DNA of 64,000 nucleotides, taken from assembly GCA_052115395.1 (NCBI GenBank), contig JBFRGO010000003.1. One strand, written 5' to 3'. Positions within the stretch are counted from its first letter, which is position 1. Every line of letters begins with the position of its first letter. Source of the stretch: Noviluteimonas sp052115395 (GTDB lineage: Bacteria > Pseudomonadota > Gammaproteobacteria > Xanthomonadales > Xanthomonadaceae). The position numbers and the translations under genes were made by a program. Below the pieces are notes generated by a model. It was not told the DNA's origin. It searched no databases and saw only the letters and a program-made list of their open reading frames with translations. Shown piece by piece: positions 52,762 through 61,169 of the stretch.

Positions 52762-52945
52762 GCTTCTCGACAAAGATCGGGGCAGTGCGAAGCTTGCTTC
52801 GCACCGGCAAGAGAATGCTCGAGCGAGGTGCCTGATCGAGAGCCATCGTTCGAAAGGTGATGCCCCAGCGTTGTGAGTTTCAAATTTTTTTCCTAAAAAA
52901 ATTTGGAACTCACAACGTTCGGGCGGCGCGAAAGCGGAGGGTGTA
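52762..52945 (+). repeat. structured repeat R2, copy 2 (sense to tRNA-Ser)
   Basis: About 180 nt nearly identical to 61243-61425. Parts: hairpin GTGCGAAGC/GCTTCGCAC (perfect, 9 bp); a middle segment with GCTCGAGCGAGGTGCCTGAT; the TGCCCCAGCG block; the main hairpin at 52869-52917, whose lower stem CGTTGTGAGTT pairs with AACTCACAACG and whose tip is T-rich and A-rich; and the tail GGGCGGCGCGAAAGCGG. It lies between the tRNA-Ser terminator and the convergent GT9 gene. Confidence 0.85.
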
Positions 52946-52964
52946 GCTCCATCAGCCCAAGACG

Positions 52965-54029
52965 TTAATACCGCCCCGCGCGACGATCGGAGCAAAACCG
53001 ATCAAACGCCTGCACCGCATCGTCCACGGTAATCAGATCCATCGCCCCTTCGCGCTCGATCTTCGTCCCCCACGGAAGCTCCTCGCCCGACTTGCCGAGA
53101 AACTTCCGCGCCGCATCGTCATAACGATCCACGCAATACCGCAGATCCGAATACGGCCCGCTGCGACGCGGATTACTCGGCGCATGCAACCCCAACACCT
53201 TCGTCCCCATCGCATTGGCGATATGCGTCGGCCCCGAATCGGGCGTCATCACCAGATCCGCGCGCGCCAGCAACGCCGGCAACTGCTTCAACGTGTCCTT
53301 GCCGACCAGGTCGAGCGCAGGCGCCTTCATCGCCGCGAGGATCGCGTCGGCGACCGAACGCTCCAGCGCACTGCGCCCCCCGCACAACACAACGCGCCAA
53401 CCCTTCGACACCGCGTGATCGGCCACCGCGGCGTAACGCTCCGGCCGCCAATTGCGCAACACGTGGCTCGAACACGGCGACACGACCAAGGTCGGCGTCC
53501 CATCTTCGTCCCACTGCGCGCGCGCCCACGCGTGCGCCGACTCGGGCACCGGCATGTTCCAGACCACTTCGTTCTGCACGATGCCCAGCGGCTCGCAGAA
53601 ACTCCCGATCGCATCGAGCACGTGGATGCCCGGGCGATCGGGGATGCGCTCGTTGACGAACAAGCCGTGCAGATCCTTCGAACGCGCCGCGTCGTAACCG
53701 ATGCGCCGCTCTGCCGGAATGCACGCCGAAAGCAGGTTCGCGCGCATCGCCACCTGCATCTGCAGCAAGGCATCGAACTTCCGCGCCGCCAGCACCCGGC
53801 GCAAGGCGAGCATGCCGCGCAGGCCGCTGCGCTTGTCGTAAACGAGGAACTCCACGCCCGGCAGCCCCTCGAGCAATTTGAATTCGCCCGTCCCGATGAC
53901 CCAGGTGATCGCGGTCTCCGGCCAGGCCTGGCGGAGGGTACGCACCAGCGGAACCACGTGCGTCACGTCGCCCAGCGCCGAAAGGCGCAGCAGGCAGAGC
54001 GAGCGGGGCGGGGGCGACGTTGCGGGCAC
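52965..54029 (-). CDS. glycosyltransferase family 9 (heptosyltransferase-like)
   Basis: A 354-aa GT-B enzyme of the ADP-heptose:LPS heptosyltransferase family. The N-terminus LCLLRLSALGDVTHVVPLVR is the family hallmark. The donor-binding half shows VVSPCSSHVLRNWRPERYAAV, VVLCGGRSALERS and LVMTPDSGPTHIANAMG. It probably adds heptose to the LPS inner core, in agreement with the divergent Kdo kinase gene 24 nt away. A GTG start (VPATSPPPRS) is used because no ATG precedes the conserved first strand in this frame. Confidence 0.9.
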   Translation of the reverse strand: MPATSPPPRSLCLLRLSALGDVTHVVPLVRTLRQAWPETAITWVIGTGEFKLLEGLPGVEFLVYDKRSGLRGMLALRRVLAARKFDALLQMQVAMRANLLSACIPAERRIGYDAARSKDLHGLFVNERIPDRPGIHVLDAIGSFCEPLGIVQNEVVWNMPVPESAHAWARAQWDEDGTPTLVVSPCSSHVLRNWRPERYAAVADHAVSKGWRVVLCGGRSALERSVADAILAAMKAPALDLVGKDTLKQLPALLARADLVMTPDSGPTHIANAMGTKVLGLHAPSNPRRSGPYSDLRYCVDRYDDAARKFLGKSGEELPWGTKIEREGAMDLITVDDAVQAFDRFCSDRRAGRY

Positions 54030-54053
54030 GATGCTTGCTAGACTCGTTCGGAC

Positions 54054-54818
54054 ATGGCCGCGTTCGACGCCAATGAAAGCCTGACGCCGTTCCGCGAAGG
54101 GATGGGGTATGGGGCGATTCTGTTCGACCGCACATACCTGCGGCAAGCAGGCGTGGAACACGCCGTGCCCGAATGGTTCGATCCGCAGCACTGGGGCAGC
54201 CACGCGCACCCGGTTTCCTCCGGTGGGCGCGGCGCGGCATGGTTCGTGGACGGGCCCTTCGGCGGCGCGGTATTGCGCCATTACCTGCGCGGCGGGCTCG
54301 CTGCGCGCATCAGCCGCGACCGCCACCTGTGGCGGGGCAACGCCCGCGTGCGCAGCTTCGCCGAGTTCCGCCTGTTGCGCGAACTGCGCAGGAAGCAGTT
54401 GCCCGTGCCCGTGCCGATCGCGGCCTATTACGTGCGCAAGGGCCACCGCTATCGCGCGGCGATCCTGCTCGAACGCATCGAACACGTGCATTCCCTCGGC
54501 CACCGCGCCAACACCCCCGGCGATACCGCGCCCTGGGAAGCAGCCGGCCGCCTGGTCGCGCGCTTCCATCGCGCCGGCCTCGACCACATCGACCTCAACG
54601 CCCACAATCTGCTCTTCGACGATGCGGGCAACGGCTGGATGATCGACCTGGACCGCTGCGTGTTGCGCATCCCCGCCACCAAGTGGCGTGAACGCAACCT
54701 CGCGCGCCTGAAGCGATCCTTGCTCAAGCTGCGCGGCGAGCGCGGCACCGAGGATGTCGAACGCGACTTCCAGCGCCTGCTGCAGGCCTACGAAGCGCAA
54801 TGGAACAAGGGCTACTGA
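54054..54818 (+). CDS. kdkA: 3-deoxy-D-manno-octulosonic acid (Kdo) kinase
   Basis: A 254-aa kinase that phosphorylates Kdo at position 4 in LPS with a single Kdo. The eukaryotic-like kinase core has AVLRHYLRGGLAARISRDRH near residues 73-92, the catalytic loop FHRAGLDHIDLNAHNLLFD, and the DFG-like MIDLDRCVLR. Length fits KdkA of Haemophilus and Vibrio. It is divergent from the GT9 gene and followed closely by an MBL-fold hydrolase gene. Confidence 0.93.
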   Translation: MAAFDANESLTPFREGMGYGAILFDRTYLRQAGVEHAVPEWFDPQHWGSHAHPVSSGGRGAAWFVDGPFGGAVLRHYLRGGLAARISRDRHLWRGNARVRSFAEFRLLRELRRKQLPVPVPIAAYYVRKGHRYRAAILLERIEHVHSLGHRANTPGDTAPWEAAGRLVARFHRAGLDHIDLNAHNLLFDDAGNGWMIDLDRCVLRIPATKWRERNLARLKRSLLKLRGERGTEDVERDFQRLLQAYEAQWNKGY

Positions 54819-54819
54819 A

Positions 54820-55587
54820 ATGACCGCCGCGGCATGGTCCCTGCGCCTGCAGGGTGTCGGCAACGCCTTCGCCACCGAACTGGGTTCGGCGATGGCGACG
54901 ATCGAACGCGACGGCGCGCCGTGGCTGGCGATCGATTGCGGCAGCGACGGTCTCACCCATTACCTGGCGCACTACGGCACCGCGCCGCGCGCGGTGTTCA
55001 TCACGCATGCGCACCTGGACCACGTCGGCGGGTTCGAACGCCTCTTCGGCGCCAGCTACTGGGACGATGCACGGCGCGGCCGCGTCGCCCTGTACATCCC
55101 CGCGCCGCTGGTGCCGATCCTGCAGCAGCGCATCGCCTCGTATCCGAACGTGCTCGCCGAGGGCGGCGCGAATTTCTGGGATGCCTTCCATCTGGTGCCC
55201 GTCGGCGATCACTTCTGGCACGACGGCGTGCGCATGGAAGTCTTCCCCACGCGCCACCACTGGCCCGACACCAGCTTCGGCCTGCGCCTGCGCGGCAGCA
55301 TGGTGTGGACGGGCGATACGCGGCCGATCCCCGAACAGCTCGCGAAATTCGCCGACAACAATGAAATCGTCTTCCACGATTGCGCCTTGCACGGCAATCC
55401 CTCGCATAGCGGCATCGAGGATCTGGAACGCGAATATCCCGCCGAACTGCTCGCGCGCTGCTGCCTGTACCACTACGCGAGCCAGACCGACGGCGCGCAC
55501 CTGGAAGTGCGTGGGCATCGCATCGCGCGCGCGGGCGAAGTGATCGCGCTGGCACCGACGACGGCGACGATGGCGCCGATGCGATGA
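54820..55587 (+). CDS. MBL-fold metallo-hydrolase
   Basis: A 255-aa metallo-beta-lactamase-fold protein. The metal motif ITHAHLDHVGGFERLF is at residues 65-80; further ligands are in FPTRHHWPDTSFG, WTGDTRPIPE and FHDCALHGNPSHSG. It is in the group of RNase Z-like or cyclic-nucleotide phosphodiesterase-like hydrolases, but the exo-motifs needed to assign one are absent. It starts one base after the kdkA stop and overlaps moaA by ATGA, so the kinase, hydrolase and Mo-cofactor genes may be one message. Confidence 0.85.
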   Translation: MTAAAWSLRLQGVGNAFATELGSAMATIERDGAPWLAIDCGSDGLTHYLAHYGTAPRAVFITHAHLDHVGGFERLFGASYWDDARRGRVALYIPAPLVPILQQRIASYPNVLAEGGANFWDAFHLVPVGDHFWHDGVRMEVFPTRHHWPDTSFGLRLRGSMVWTGDTRPIPEQLAKFADNNEIVFHDCALHGNPSHSGIEDLEREYPAELLARCCLYHYASQTDGAHLEVRGHRIARAGEVIALAPTTATMAPMR

Positions 55588-56630
55588 GCGCGCAGGTGCC
55601 CTTCGCGCCGGTGCACGCGCCCCAAAAAGGCACGCAGCCGCTGGATGCGCTCGGTCGCCCGTTGCGCGACCTGCGCCTGTCGGTGATCGACGCGTGCAAC
55701 TTCCGTTGCCCGTATTGCATGCCGGCCGACCGCATTCCCGACGATCACGGCCTGGATGCGGCGGCGCGTTTGTCCTTCGACGAAATCGAAACGCTGGTGC
55801 GCGGGTTCGTGCGCCTGGGCGTGCGCAAGTTGCGCTTGACCGGCGGCGAACCGCTGTTGCGCAGGGGTTTGCCGGATCTCGTGCGGCGCCTGGCGCGCAT
55901 CGAGGGTCTCGAAGATCTGGCGCTGACCACCAACGGCAGCCTGCTCGCCGCGCATGCGCAGGCCTTGCGCGAGGCCGGCCTGCATCGCATCACGGTGAGC
56001 CTGGATGCGCTGTCGCCTGCCATGTTTTCCGCGATGTCCGGCGGCCGCGGGCGCATCGAAACGGTGCTCGCAGGCATCGACGCCGCGCGCGCCGCGGGCT
56101 TCGCGCCGATCAAGCTCAACTGCGTCGTGCAGCGCGGCGTGAACGAAGGCGAAGTGTTGCCGCTCGCGGAGTTCGCGCGTGCGAACGGGCACGTGCTGCG
56201 CTTCATCGAATACATGGACGTCGGCACGTGCAATGGCTGGCGTCGCGAAAACGTCGTGCCCTCGGCGCAATTGCGCGACCGCCTGCATGCCCGCTGGCCG
56301 ATGCGCGCGCTGGACCCGAATTACCGCGGCGAAGTCGCGGCGCGTTACGCCTACGACGACGGCGCCGGTGAAGTGGGGTTCGTGAGTTCGGTGACCGTTC
56401 CGTTCTGCGGCGATTGCCATCGCGCGCGCGTCTCGGCGGACGGCACGCTCTACACCTGCCTGTTCGCCGCCGACGGGCAACCCTTGCGCACGGTCGCGCG
56501 ACAAGGGGAAGACGCCGTCGTGGATGCGCTCGCCCAAGCCTGGTCGCGTCGCGCGGACCGTTACAGCGAAATCCGCGGCGCGGCGACGGCATCGCGGCGC
56601 CATGTCGAAATGTACCTGGTCGGAGGCTGA
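55584..56630 (+). CDS. moaA: GTP 3',8-cyclase MoaA
   Basis: A 348-aa radical-SAM enzyme that, with MoaC, converts GTP to cyclic pyranopterin phosphate, the first step of molybdenum cofactor synthesis. The SAM [4Fe-4S] cluster motif is ACNFRCPYCMP (residues 37-47) and LTGGEPLLR follows. The second cluster uses FCGDCHRARVSADGTLYTC near residues 274-292. It ends in the Gly-Gly tail (LVGG) required for activity. It begins the moaA-moaC-moaD-moaE group. Confidence 0.97.
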   Translation: MSAQVPFAPVHAPQKGTQPLDALGRPLRDLRLSVIDACNFRCPYCMPADRIPDDHGLDAAARLSFDEIETLVRGFVRLGVRKLRLTGGEPLLRRGLPDLVRRLARIEGLEDLALTTNGSLLAAHAQALREAGLHRITVSLDALSPAMFSAMSGGRGRIETVLAGIDAARAAGFAPIKLNCVVQRGVNEGEVLPLAEFARANGHVLRFIEYMDVGTCNGWRRENVVPSAQLRDRLHARWPMRALDPNYRGEVAARYAYDDGAGEVGFVSSVTVPFCGDCHRARVSADGTLYTCLFAADGQPLRTVARQGEDAVVDALAQAWSRRADRYSEIRGAATASRRHVEMYLVGG

Positions 56631-56633
56631 ACG

Positions 56634-57122
56634 ATGACGCGCAAGCAGTCCCTGACGCATGTGTCCGCCGACGGCCGGCCCGCGATGGTCGACGTCGCCG
56701 ACAAGGCGGTCACCGCACGCGTGGCGAGCGCCGAATGCCGCGTGAAATTCCCCGCCGATGTCGCGCGGCAACTGCGCGCCAACGGCCTGCGCAGCGCGAA
56801 GGGCGCGATCGTCGACACCGCGATCATCGCCGGCACGATGGCGGTGAAAAAGACCTGGGAACTCATCCCGTTCTGCCATCCGCTGCCGATCGATGGCTGT
56901 GCGATCGCGATCGACTGGTCGCACGCCAGCGAACTCACCATCACCTGCACGGTGCGCACCATCCACCGCACGGGCGTGGAGATGGAAGCGATGACTGGCG
57001 CGACCGTCGCCGCGCTCACCGTCTACGACATGTGCAAGGCGCTTTCGCACGCGATCGTCATCGGCCCGGCGAAACTGACGGCCAAGCGCGGCGGCAAGCG
57101 CGACGTGGGAGACGTCGGATGA
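56634..57122 (+). CDS. moaC: cyclic pyranopterin monophosphate synthase MoaC
   Basis: A 162-aa hexameric enzyme that rearranges the MoaA product into cPMP. Diagnostic motifs are VDVADKAVTARVA, the substrate motif LIPFCHPLPIDGCAI, and TGVEMEAMTGATVAALTVYDM with the catalytic Asp. It starts 3 nt after moaA and overlaps moaD by ATGA. Confidence 0.97.
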   Translation: MTRKQSLTHVSADGRPAMVDVADKAVTARVASAECRVKFPADVARQLRANGLRSAKGAIVDTAIIAGTMAVKKTWELIPFCHPLPIDGCAIAIDWSHASELTITCTVRTIHRTGVEMEAMTGATVAALTVYDMCKALSHAIVIGPAKLTAKRGGKRDVGDVG

Positions 57123-57364
57123 GCGCCCACGTGACCGTGCTGTACTTCGCCTCCCTGCGCGACCAGGCGGAGGTCGACCACGAGACCTTCGATACGAATG
57201 CACCGGACCTGCGCGTGCTGTATCTCGAACTGCGCGCGCGCTACGGCTTCGCCTTGCCCGTGGAGCGCCTGCGCGTGGCGGTCGACGGCGATTTCGCGCG
57301 CTGGGAAGACGTGCCGCGCGATGGCAGCGAGATCGCATTCATCCCGCCGGTGTCGGGCGGTTAG
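57119..57364 (+). CDS. moaD: molybdopterin synthase small subunit MoaD
   Basis: An 81-aa ubiquitin-fold sulfur carrier ending in the Gly-Gly tail (IPPVSGG) that is converted to a thiocarboxylate. The N-terminal strand VTVLYFASLRDQAEVDHE is typical of MoaD. It donates sulfur to cPMP in complex with MoaE, whose gene begins directly at the next base. Confidence 0.95.
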   Translation: MSAHVTVLYFASLRDQAEVDHETFDTNAPDLRVLYLELRARYGFALPVERLRVAVDGDFARWEDVPRDGSEIAFIPPVSGG

Positions 57365-57781
57365 ATGCATCGGTTCGCGCTGTCGGACACCCCCTTCGAC
57401 GTCGCTTCCCTGCGGGCGCAATTGCTGGACGCGCGCGTGGGTGGCTACGCGAGCTTCGAAGGCTGGGTGCGCGACCACAATGCCGGGCGCGCGGTCATCG
57501 GTTTGCGCTACGAGGCCTACGCCGCGCTGGCGGAGGCCGAAGGTGAGCGCGTGCTGGCCGAGGCCCGCGAACGCTTCGCGATCCTCGACGCGCGCTGCAT
57601 CCACCGCACGGGCGATCTGGCCATCGGCGAACTCGCCGTCTGGGTCGGCGTGGCCGCCGCGCACCGCGACGCCGCCTTCGCCGCCTGCCGCTGGATCATC
57701 GACGAAGTGAAGCAGCGCGTGCCCATCTGGAAGCATGAACGCTACGCGCAGGGCGATGCGGATTGGCTGCATCCGGAGTGA
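57365..57781 (+). CDS. moaE: molybdopterin synthase catalytic subunit MoaE
   Basis: A 138-aa subunit that inserts two sulfurs into cPMP. It shows GGYASFEGWVRDHNAGRAV, LRYEAYAALAEAEGERVL, CIHRTGDLAIGELAVWVGVA, and the active-site Lys motif VKQRVPIWKHERYA. The ATG abuts the moaD stop with no gap. Confidence 0.96.
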   Translation: MHRFALSDTPFDVASLRAQLLDARVGGYASFEGWVRDHNAGRAVIGLRYEAYAALAEAEGERVLAEARERFAILDARCIHRTGDLAIGELAVWVGVAAAHRDAAFAACRWIIDEVKQRVPIWKHERYAQGDADWLHPE

Positions 57782-57871
57782 ACCTGGAACGCCCGCGCTT
57801 GTTCGGCGCAGGGGCGGGGGCTAGAATTCGCGGCCCGAACGTCGGCCGCAAGCCGTCCCAGGGGTTCCAGC

Positions 57872-57964
57872 GGAGAGGTGTCCGAGCGGTTGAAGGAGCA
57901 CGCCTGGAAAGTGTGTAAGCGGCTAAACCCCGCTTCGCGGGTTCGAATCCCGCTCTCTCCGCCA
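57872..57964 (+). tRNA. tRNA-Ser(GGA)
   Basis: A 93-nt class II tRNA with acceptor GGAGAGG/TCTCTCC, anticodon stem CACGC/GTGTG around GGA, a long variable arm ending CCCCGCTTCGCGGG, TTCGAAT T-loop and encoded CCA. Confidence 0.97.
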
Positions 57965-57970
57965 CATTCG

Positions 57971-57997
57971 GCAACGGCCCGCCAGGCGGGCCGTTGC
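57971..57997 (+). terminator. perfect hairpin after tRNA-Ser(GGA)
   Basis: GCAACGGCCCGCC and its exact complement GGCGGGCCGTTGC separated by one base, 6 nt after the tRNA. No T-run, so an incomplete intrinsic terminator or RNA 3'-end stabiliser. Confidence 0.55.
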
Positions 57998-58012
57998 GCT
58001 GAACAGTCCTAT

Positions 58013-58122
58013 GGTGGCCCCGTCGGCCCCTCGCGACGCTAGATCGAAAATCCCGCCAGGGCCGGAAGGCAGCAACGGTATCGGTCGATGCGGGTGCCGA
58101 GGTCAGCTGGCGGGGTCATCGC
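58013..58122 (+). ncRNA. ffs: 4.5S signal recognition particle RNA
   Basis: Small bacterial SRP RNA, about 110 nt. The conserved Ffh-binding domain is present: GCCAGGGCCGGAAGGCAGC contains the GGAA tetraloop and asymmetric-loop sequences, and GGGTGCCGAGGTCAGCTGG forms the opposite side. The ends GGTGGCCCC and GGGGTCATC pair to close the rod. It lies between tRNA-Ser and dnaX, the usual ffs-dnaX order. Exact ends are estimated from pairing. Confidence 0.92.
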
Positions 58123-58150
58123 CATTCCGGCGACGTGGCATCATTCGCCC

Positions 58151-59845
58151 ATGTCTTATCTCGTCCTTGCGCGGAAGTGGCGGCCCCGGCGGTTCGCCGA
58201 GCTCGTCGGTCAGGAACACGTCGTGCGGGCGCTCACCAATGCGCTCGATTCCGGGCGGGTCCACCACGCCTTCCTCTTCACCGGCACGCGCGGGGTGGGG
58301 AAGACGACGATCGCGCGCATCTTCGCCAAGTCGCTCAATTGCGAACGCGGCACGTCCGCCGAACCGTGCGGCGAATGCAACGCGTGCCGCGACATCGACG
58401 CGGGCCGCTTCGTCGACCTGCTGGAGATCGACGCGGCCAGCAACACCGGCGTCGATGACGTCCGCGAGTTGATCGACAACGCGCAATACATGCCCAGCCG
58501 CGGCCGGGTGAAGGTCTACCTGATCGACGAAGTCCACATGCTGTCGAAGTCGGCCTTCAACGCACTGCTCAAGACGCTGGAGGAGCCGCCGGGCCACGTG
58601 AAGTTCCTGCTGGCGACCACCGACCCGCAGAAACTCCCCGTCACCGTCCTCTCGCGCTGCCTGCAGTTCAACCTCAAGCGGCTGGACGAGGCGCAGATCA
58701 CCGGCCAGATCACGAAGATCCTGGAAGCCGAGGCGATTCCCGCGCAGCCCGGCGCCATCCGCCAGCTCGCGCGCGCCGCCGACGGCAGCCTGCGCGACGG
58801 CCTTTCGCTGCTCGACCAGGCCATCGCCTACACCGGCAGCCAACTCGACGATGACGCCGTCGCCGCCATGCTCGGCACCGTGGATCGCACGCAGGTCGCC
58901 GGCCTGCTCGACGCACTCGCGCAGGGCGATGGCGCGCGCATGCTCGATATCGTCGGCACGCTCGCCGAGTTCTCGCCCGACTGGAACGGCGTGCTCGATG
59001 CACTCGCCGATGCCTTGCATCGCGTGCAGGTGCGCCAGCTCGTGCCGGGCGCGGAGATCGACGAAGACAGCGTGCCGGTCGACGTGCTTGCGGCGAAGCT
59101 GCGGCCCGAACTCGTGCAGCTTTGGTACCAGATGGCCTTGAACGGTCGCCGCGATTTGTCGCTCGCACCGAGCCCGCGCGCCGGGTTCGAAATGACGGTG
59201 CTGCGGATGTTGGCGTTTCGGCCAAGTGCGGGGGATGGAAAAGCGGGAATAGGGAATAGGGAGGGAAGCATTCCGCAGGGCGGTGAAGTGCGCGGGCCGA
59301 AGGCCGCGCGCGAAGCGCTCATGGAAAAACAAGCCGCGCCAGTCGCGGCCCCCGCGCCCCCGAAACCCAGCATCTCGTCGACGGACGCACCCCAACCCCG
59401 CGTCGAATCGCCCATTCCCCATTCCCCGCTCCCCATTCCCGCCTCTTCCACGACGATCGACGCCACCACCTGGCCCGACCTCGCCGCCAACCTCGGCCTC
59501 GGCGGGCCCGCGAAAGAACTCGCGGCGCACGCAGGCTTCATCGCCTACGAGGACGGCATCCTGCGCCTCTCGCTTTCGCCGGCCGACGACCATCTCAAGG
59601 CCGACGGCCTGGTGAAGCGCCTGGCCGATGCGCTGGCGCGCACGCTCGGCGTGACGCCGCAGATCCGTTTCGAAGCCGAATCCGCGCGCGGCGAAACCTT
59701 GCACCAGCGCACCGCCCGCGAACGCGACGCGCGCCAGGTGGCCGCGGAGGAAGCCTTCCTCGGCGACCCCGACGTGCAGCGCCTGATGCAGCGCCATGGC
59801 GCGAGCGTCGTGCCCGATTCCATCCGACCCTTCGACGACGCCTGA
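58151..59845 (+). CDS. dnaX: DNA polymerase III tau/gamma subunit
   Basis: A 564-aa clamp-loader subunit. Domain I has the Walker A FTGTRGVGKTTIARI, a C4 zinc motif (CGECNACRDID), Walker B YLIDEVHMLS and the SRC motif VLSRCLQFNLK. Domain III ends near residue 360. A low-complexity Pro/Ala-rich linker (residues about 365-435) precedes the tau-specific C-terminal part that binds polymerase alpha. The linker contains two oppositely oriented GGGAAT repeat tracts. The clear family start MSYLVLARKWRPRRF is used. No strong A6G slip site was seen, so a gamma form is uncertain. Confidence 0.96.
   Translation: MSYLVLARKWRPRRFAELVGQEHVVRALTNALDSGRVHHAFLFTGTRGVGKTTIARIFAKSLNCERGTSAEPCGECNACRDIDAGRFVDLLEIDAASNTGVDDVRELIDNAQYMPSRGRVKVYLIDEVHMLSKSAFNALLKTLEEPPGHVKFLLATTDPQKLPVTVLSRCLQFNLKRLDEAQITGQITKILEAEAIPAQPGAIRQLARAADGSLRDGLSLLDQAIAYTGSQLDDDAVAAMLGTVDRTQVAGLLDALAQGDGARMLDIVGTLAEFSPDWNGVLDALADALHRVQVRQLVPGAEIDEDSVPVDVLAAKLRPELVQLWYQMALNGRRDLSLAPSPRAGFEMTVLRMLAFRPSAGDGKAGIGNREGSIPQGGEVRGPKAAREALMEKQAAPVAAPAPPKPSISSTDAPQPRVESPIPHSPLPIPASSTTIDATTWPDLAANLGLGGPAKELAAHAGFIAYEDGILRLSLSPADDHLKADGLVKRLADALARTLGVTPQIRFEAESARGETLHQRTARERDARQVAAEEAFLGDPDVQRLMQRHGASVVPDSIRPFDDA
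59245..59264 (+). repeat. GGGAAT-type microrepeat inside dnaX, forward tract
   Basis: GGGAATAGGGAATAGGGAGG, two and a half units of a short G-rich repeat read in frame as Gly-Ile-Gly-Asn-Arg. The complementary type lies 147 nt downstream. Confidence 0.6.
59411..59440 (-). repeat. GGGAAT-type microrepeat inside dnaX, reverse tract
   Basis: About 30 nt of CCCATTCCCCATTCCCCGCT-type units, the reverse complement of GGGAATGGGGA, read in frame as Pro-Ile-Pro-His-Ser-Pro. It could pair with the tract at 59245-59264. Confidence 0.6.
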
Positions 59846-59876
59846 GCCTCGTCGCCAAACACGAGAGAACGCCCCC

Positions 59877-60197
59877 ATGCGTGGAAACATCGCCCAGCTC
59901 ATGCAGCAAGCGCAGAAGATGCAGGAAAACATGCAGCGCGCGCAGGAAGAACTCGCCAAGCTCGAAGTCACCGGCCAGTCCGGCGGCGGCATGGTGAGCG
60001 TGACGATCAGCGGCCGCATGGAATGCCGCAAGGTCCGCATCGATCCGTCCGTGATGGCCGATCCGGAAATGGCCGAAGACCTGATCGCCGCCGCCTTCAA
60101 CGACGCGGTGAACAAGGTCAACGCCGAATCCCAGTCGCGCATGTCCGCCGCGACGGCCGGCATGCCGATTCCCCCGGGCATGAAGATGCCGTTCTGA
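59877..60197 (+). CDS. YbaB/EbfC family nucleoid-associated protein
   Basis: A 106-aa dimeric DNA-binding protein. It starts MRGNIAQLMQQAQKMQENMQ, a helical arm, followed by the beta-core (GGGMVSVTISGRMECRKVRI) and a helix ending FNDAVNKVNAESQSRM, then a Met/Pro-rich tail. The dnaX-ybaB-recR order is strongly conserved. The internal ATG matching the family start is chosen. Confidence 0.95.
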   Translation: MRGNIAQLMQQAQKMQENMQRAQEELAKLEVTGQSGGGMVSVTISGRMECRKVRIDPSVMADPEMAEDLIAAAFNDAVNKVNAESQSRMSAATAGMPIPPGMKMPF

Positions 60198-60210
60198 TCG
60201 GCGCCGCTGC

Positions 60211-60801
60211 GTGGCACTGATCGACCAACTCATCGAAGCGTTGCGCGTACTGCCGGGCGTGGGCCCGAAGTCGGCGCAGCGCATGGCCTATCACGTGCTC
60301 GAACGCGAACGCGTGGGCGGCAAACGCCTGGCCGAAGTCCTCGCGCAGGCCGTCGAACAGATCCGCCACTGCGCGCGCTGCCGCGACTTCAGCGAAACCG
60401 AAGTCTGCGCGATCTGCGCCAGCGCCTCGCGCGATGCGCACTTGCTGTGCGCCGTGGAATCGCCGGCCGATCGCCTCGCGATCGAACAGGCGACGGGCTT
60501 CCGCGGCCTCTACTTCATCCTGCAGGGCAGGCTGAGCCCGCTCGACGGCATCGGCCCGCGCGAACTGGGCCTGGACCAGCTCGACGCGCGCATGGGCGAG
60601 GGCGAGGTGCAGGAACTCATCATCGCCACCAACCCGACCGTCGAAGGCGAAGCCACGGCGCATTACCTCGCGCAACTCGCGCGGCGGCACAAGGTGCGGC
60701 CGAGCCGGCTCGCGCACGGCGTTCCGTTGGGTGGCGAACTGGAATACGTTGACCGCGGCACGCTGTCGCACGCCTTCGGGACGCGGAGCGAGATGCCTTG
60801 A
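60211..60801 (+). CDS. recR: recombination protein RecR
   Basis: A 196-aa protein that loads RecA at gaps together with RecF and RecO. It has the N-terminal helix-hairpin-helix (LRVLPGVGPKSAQRMAYHVL), a C4 zinc finger (CARCRDFSETEVCAIC), then the Toprim domain (LLCAVESPADRLAIEQ) and IIATNPTVEGEATAHYL. A GTG start is used (MALIDQLIEALR), 13 nt after the ybaB stop. Confidence 0.97.
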   Translation: MALIDQLIEALRVLPGVGPKSAQRMAYHVLERERVGGKRLAEVLAQAVEQIRHCARCRDFSETEVCAICASASRDAHLLCAVESPADRLAIEQATGFRGLYFILQGRLSPLDGIGPRELGLDQLDARMGEGEVQELIIATNPTVEGEATAHYLAQLARRHKVRPSRLAHGVPLGGELEYVDRGTLSHAFGTRSEMP

Positions 60802-60812
60802 AGGAGTCGGAC

Positions 60813-61169
60813 ATGAGCAACGAAGACACGATCTTCCATCGCATCGCGCGCCGCGAGATTCCCGCGGACATCGTCTACGAAGACGACGAGGTGTTCGCCT
60901 TCCGCGACATCGCGCCACAGGCACCGGTGCACGTGCTGTTCGTGCCGAAGGAATCGGTGCGGACGCTGGATGCGATGAAACCGTCGCAGGCGCAGATCGT
61001 CGGCAAGCTGGCTTACGCGGCCGCCGAGTATGCGAGGCAGGAAGGCTTCGCCGACGATGGATATCGCGTGGTCATCAACTGCAACGCCCACGGCGGGCAG
61101 ACGGTGTTCCAACTGCACCTGCACTTGTTGGCCGGGGCACAGCTAGGCCGCTTCGGAACGCCGAAGTAG
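60813..61169 (+). CDS. hinT: HIT family nucleotide-binding protein (HinT-like)
   Basis: A 118-aa purine nucleoside phosphoramidase. It starts with DTIFHRIARREIPADIVYED and ends with the catalytic histidine triad FQLHLHLLAGAQLG, preceded by NAHGGQTV. It starts 11 nt after recR, with GGAG before the ATG, and is probably the last gene of the dnaX operon. An R2 repeat starts about 75 nt behind its stop. Confidence 0.95.
   Translation: MSNEDTIFHRIARREIPADIVYEDDEVFAFRDIAPQAPVHVLFVPKESVRTLDAMKPSQAQIVGKLAYAAAEYARQEGFADDGYRVVINCNAHGGQTVFQLHLHLLAGAQLGRFGTPK

Noticed and set aside
59225..59345. Programmed -1 frameshift site in dnaX
   Set aside because: GGAAAAG and GAAAAAC are near the linker, but neither is a proper X XXY YYZ heptamer in frame like A AAA AAG, so a gamma form was not called.
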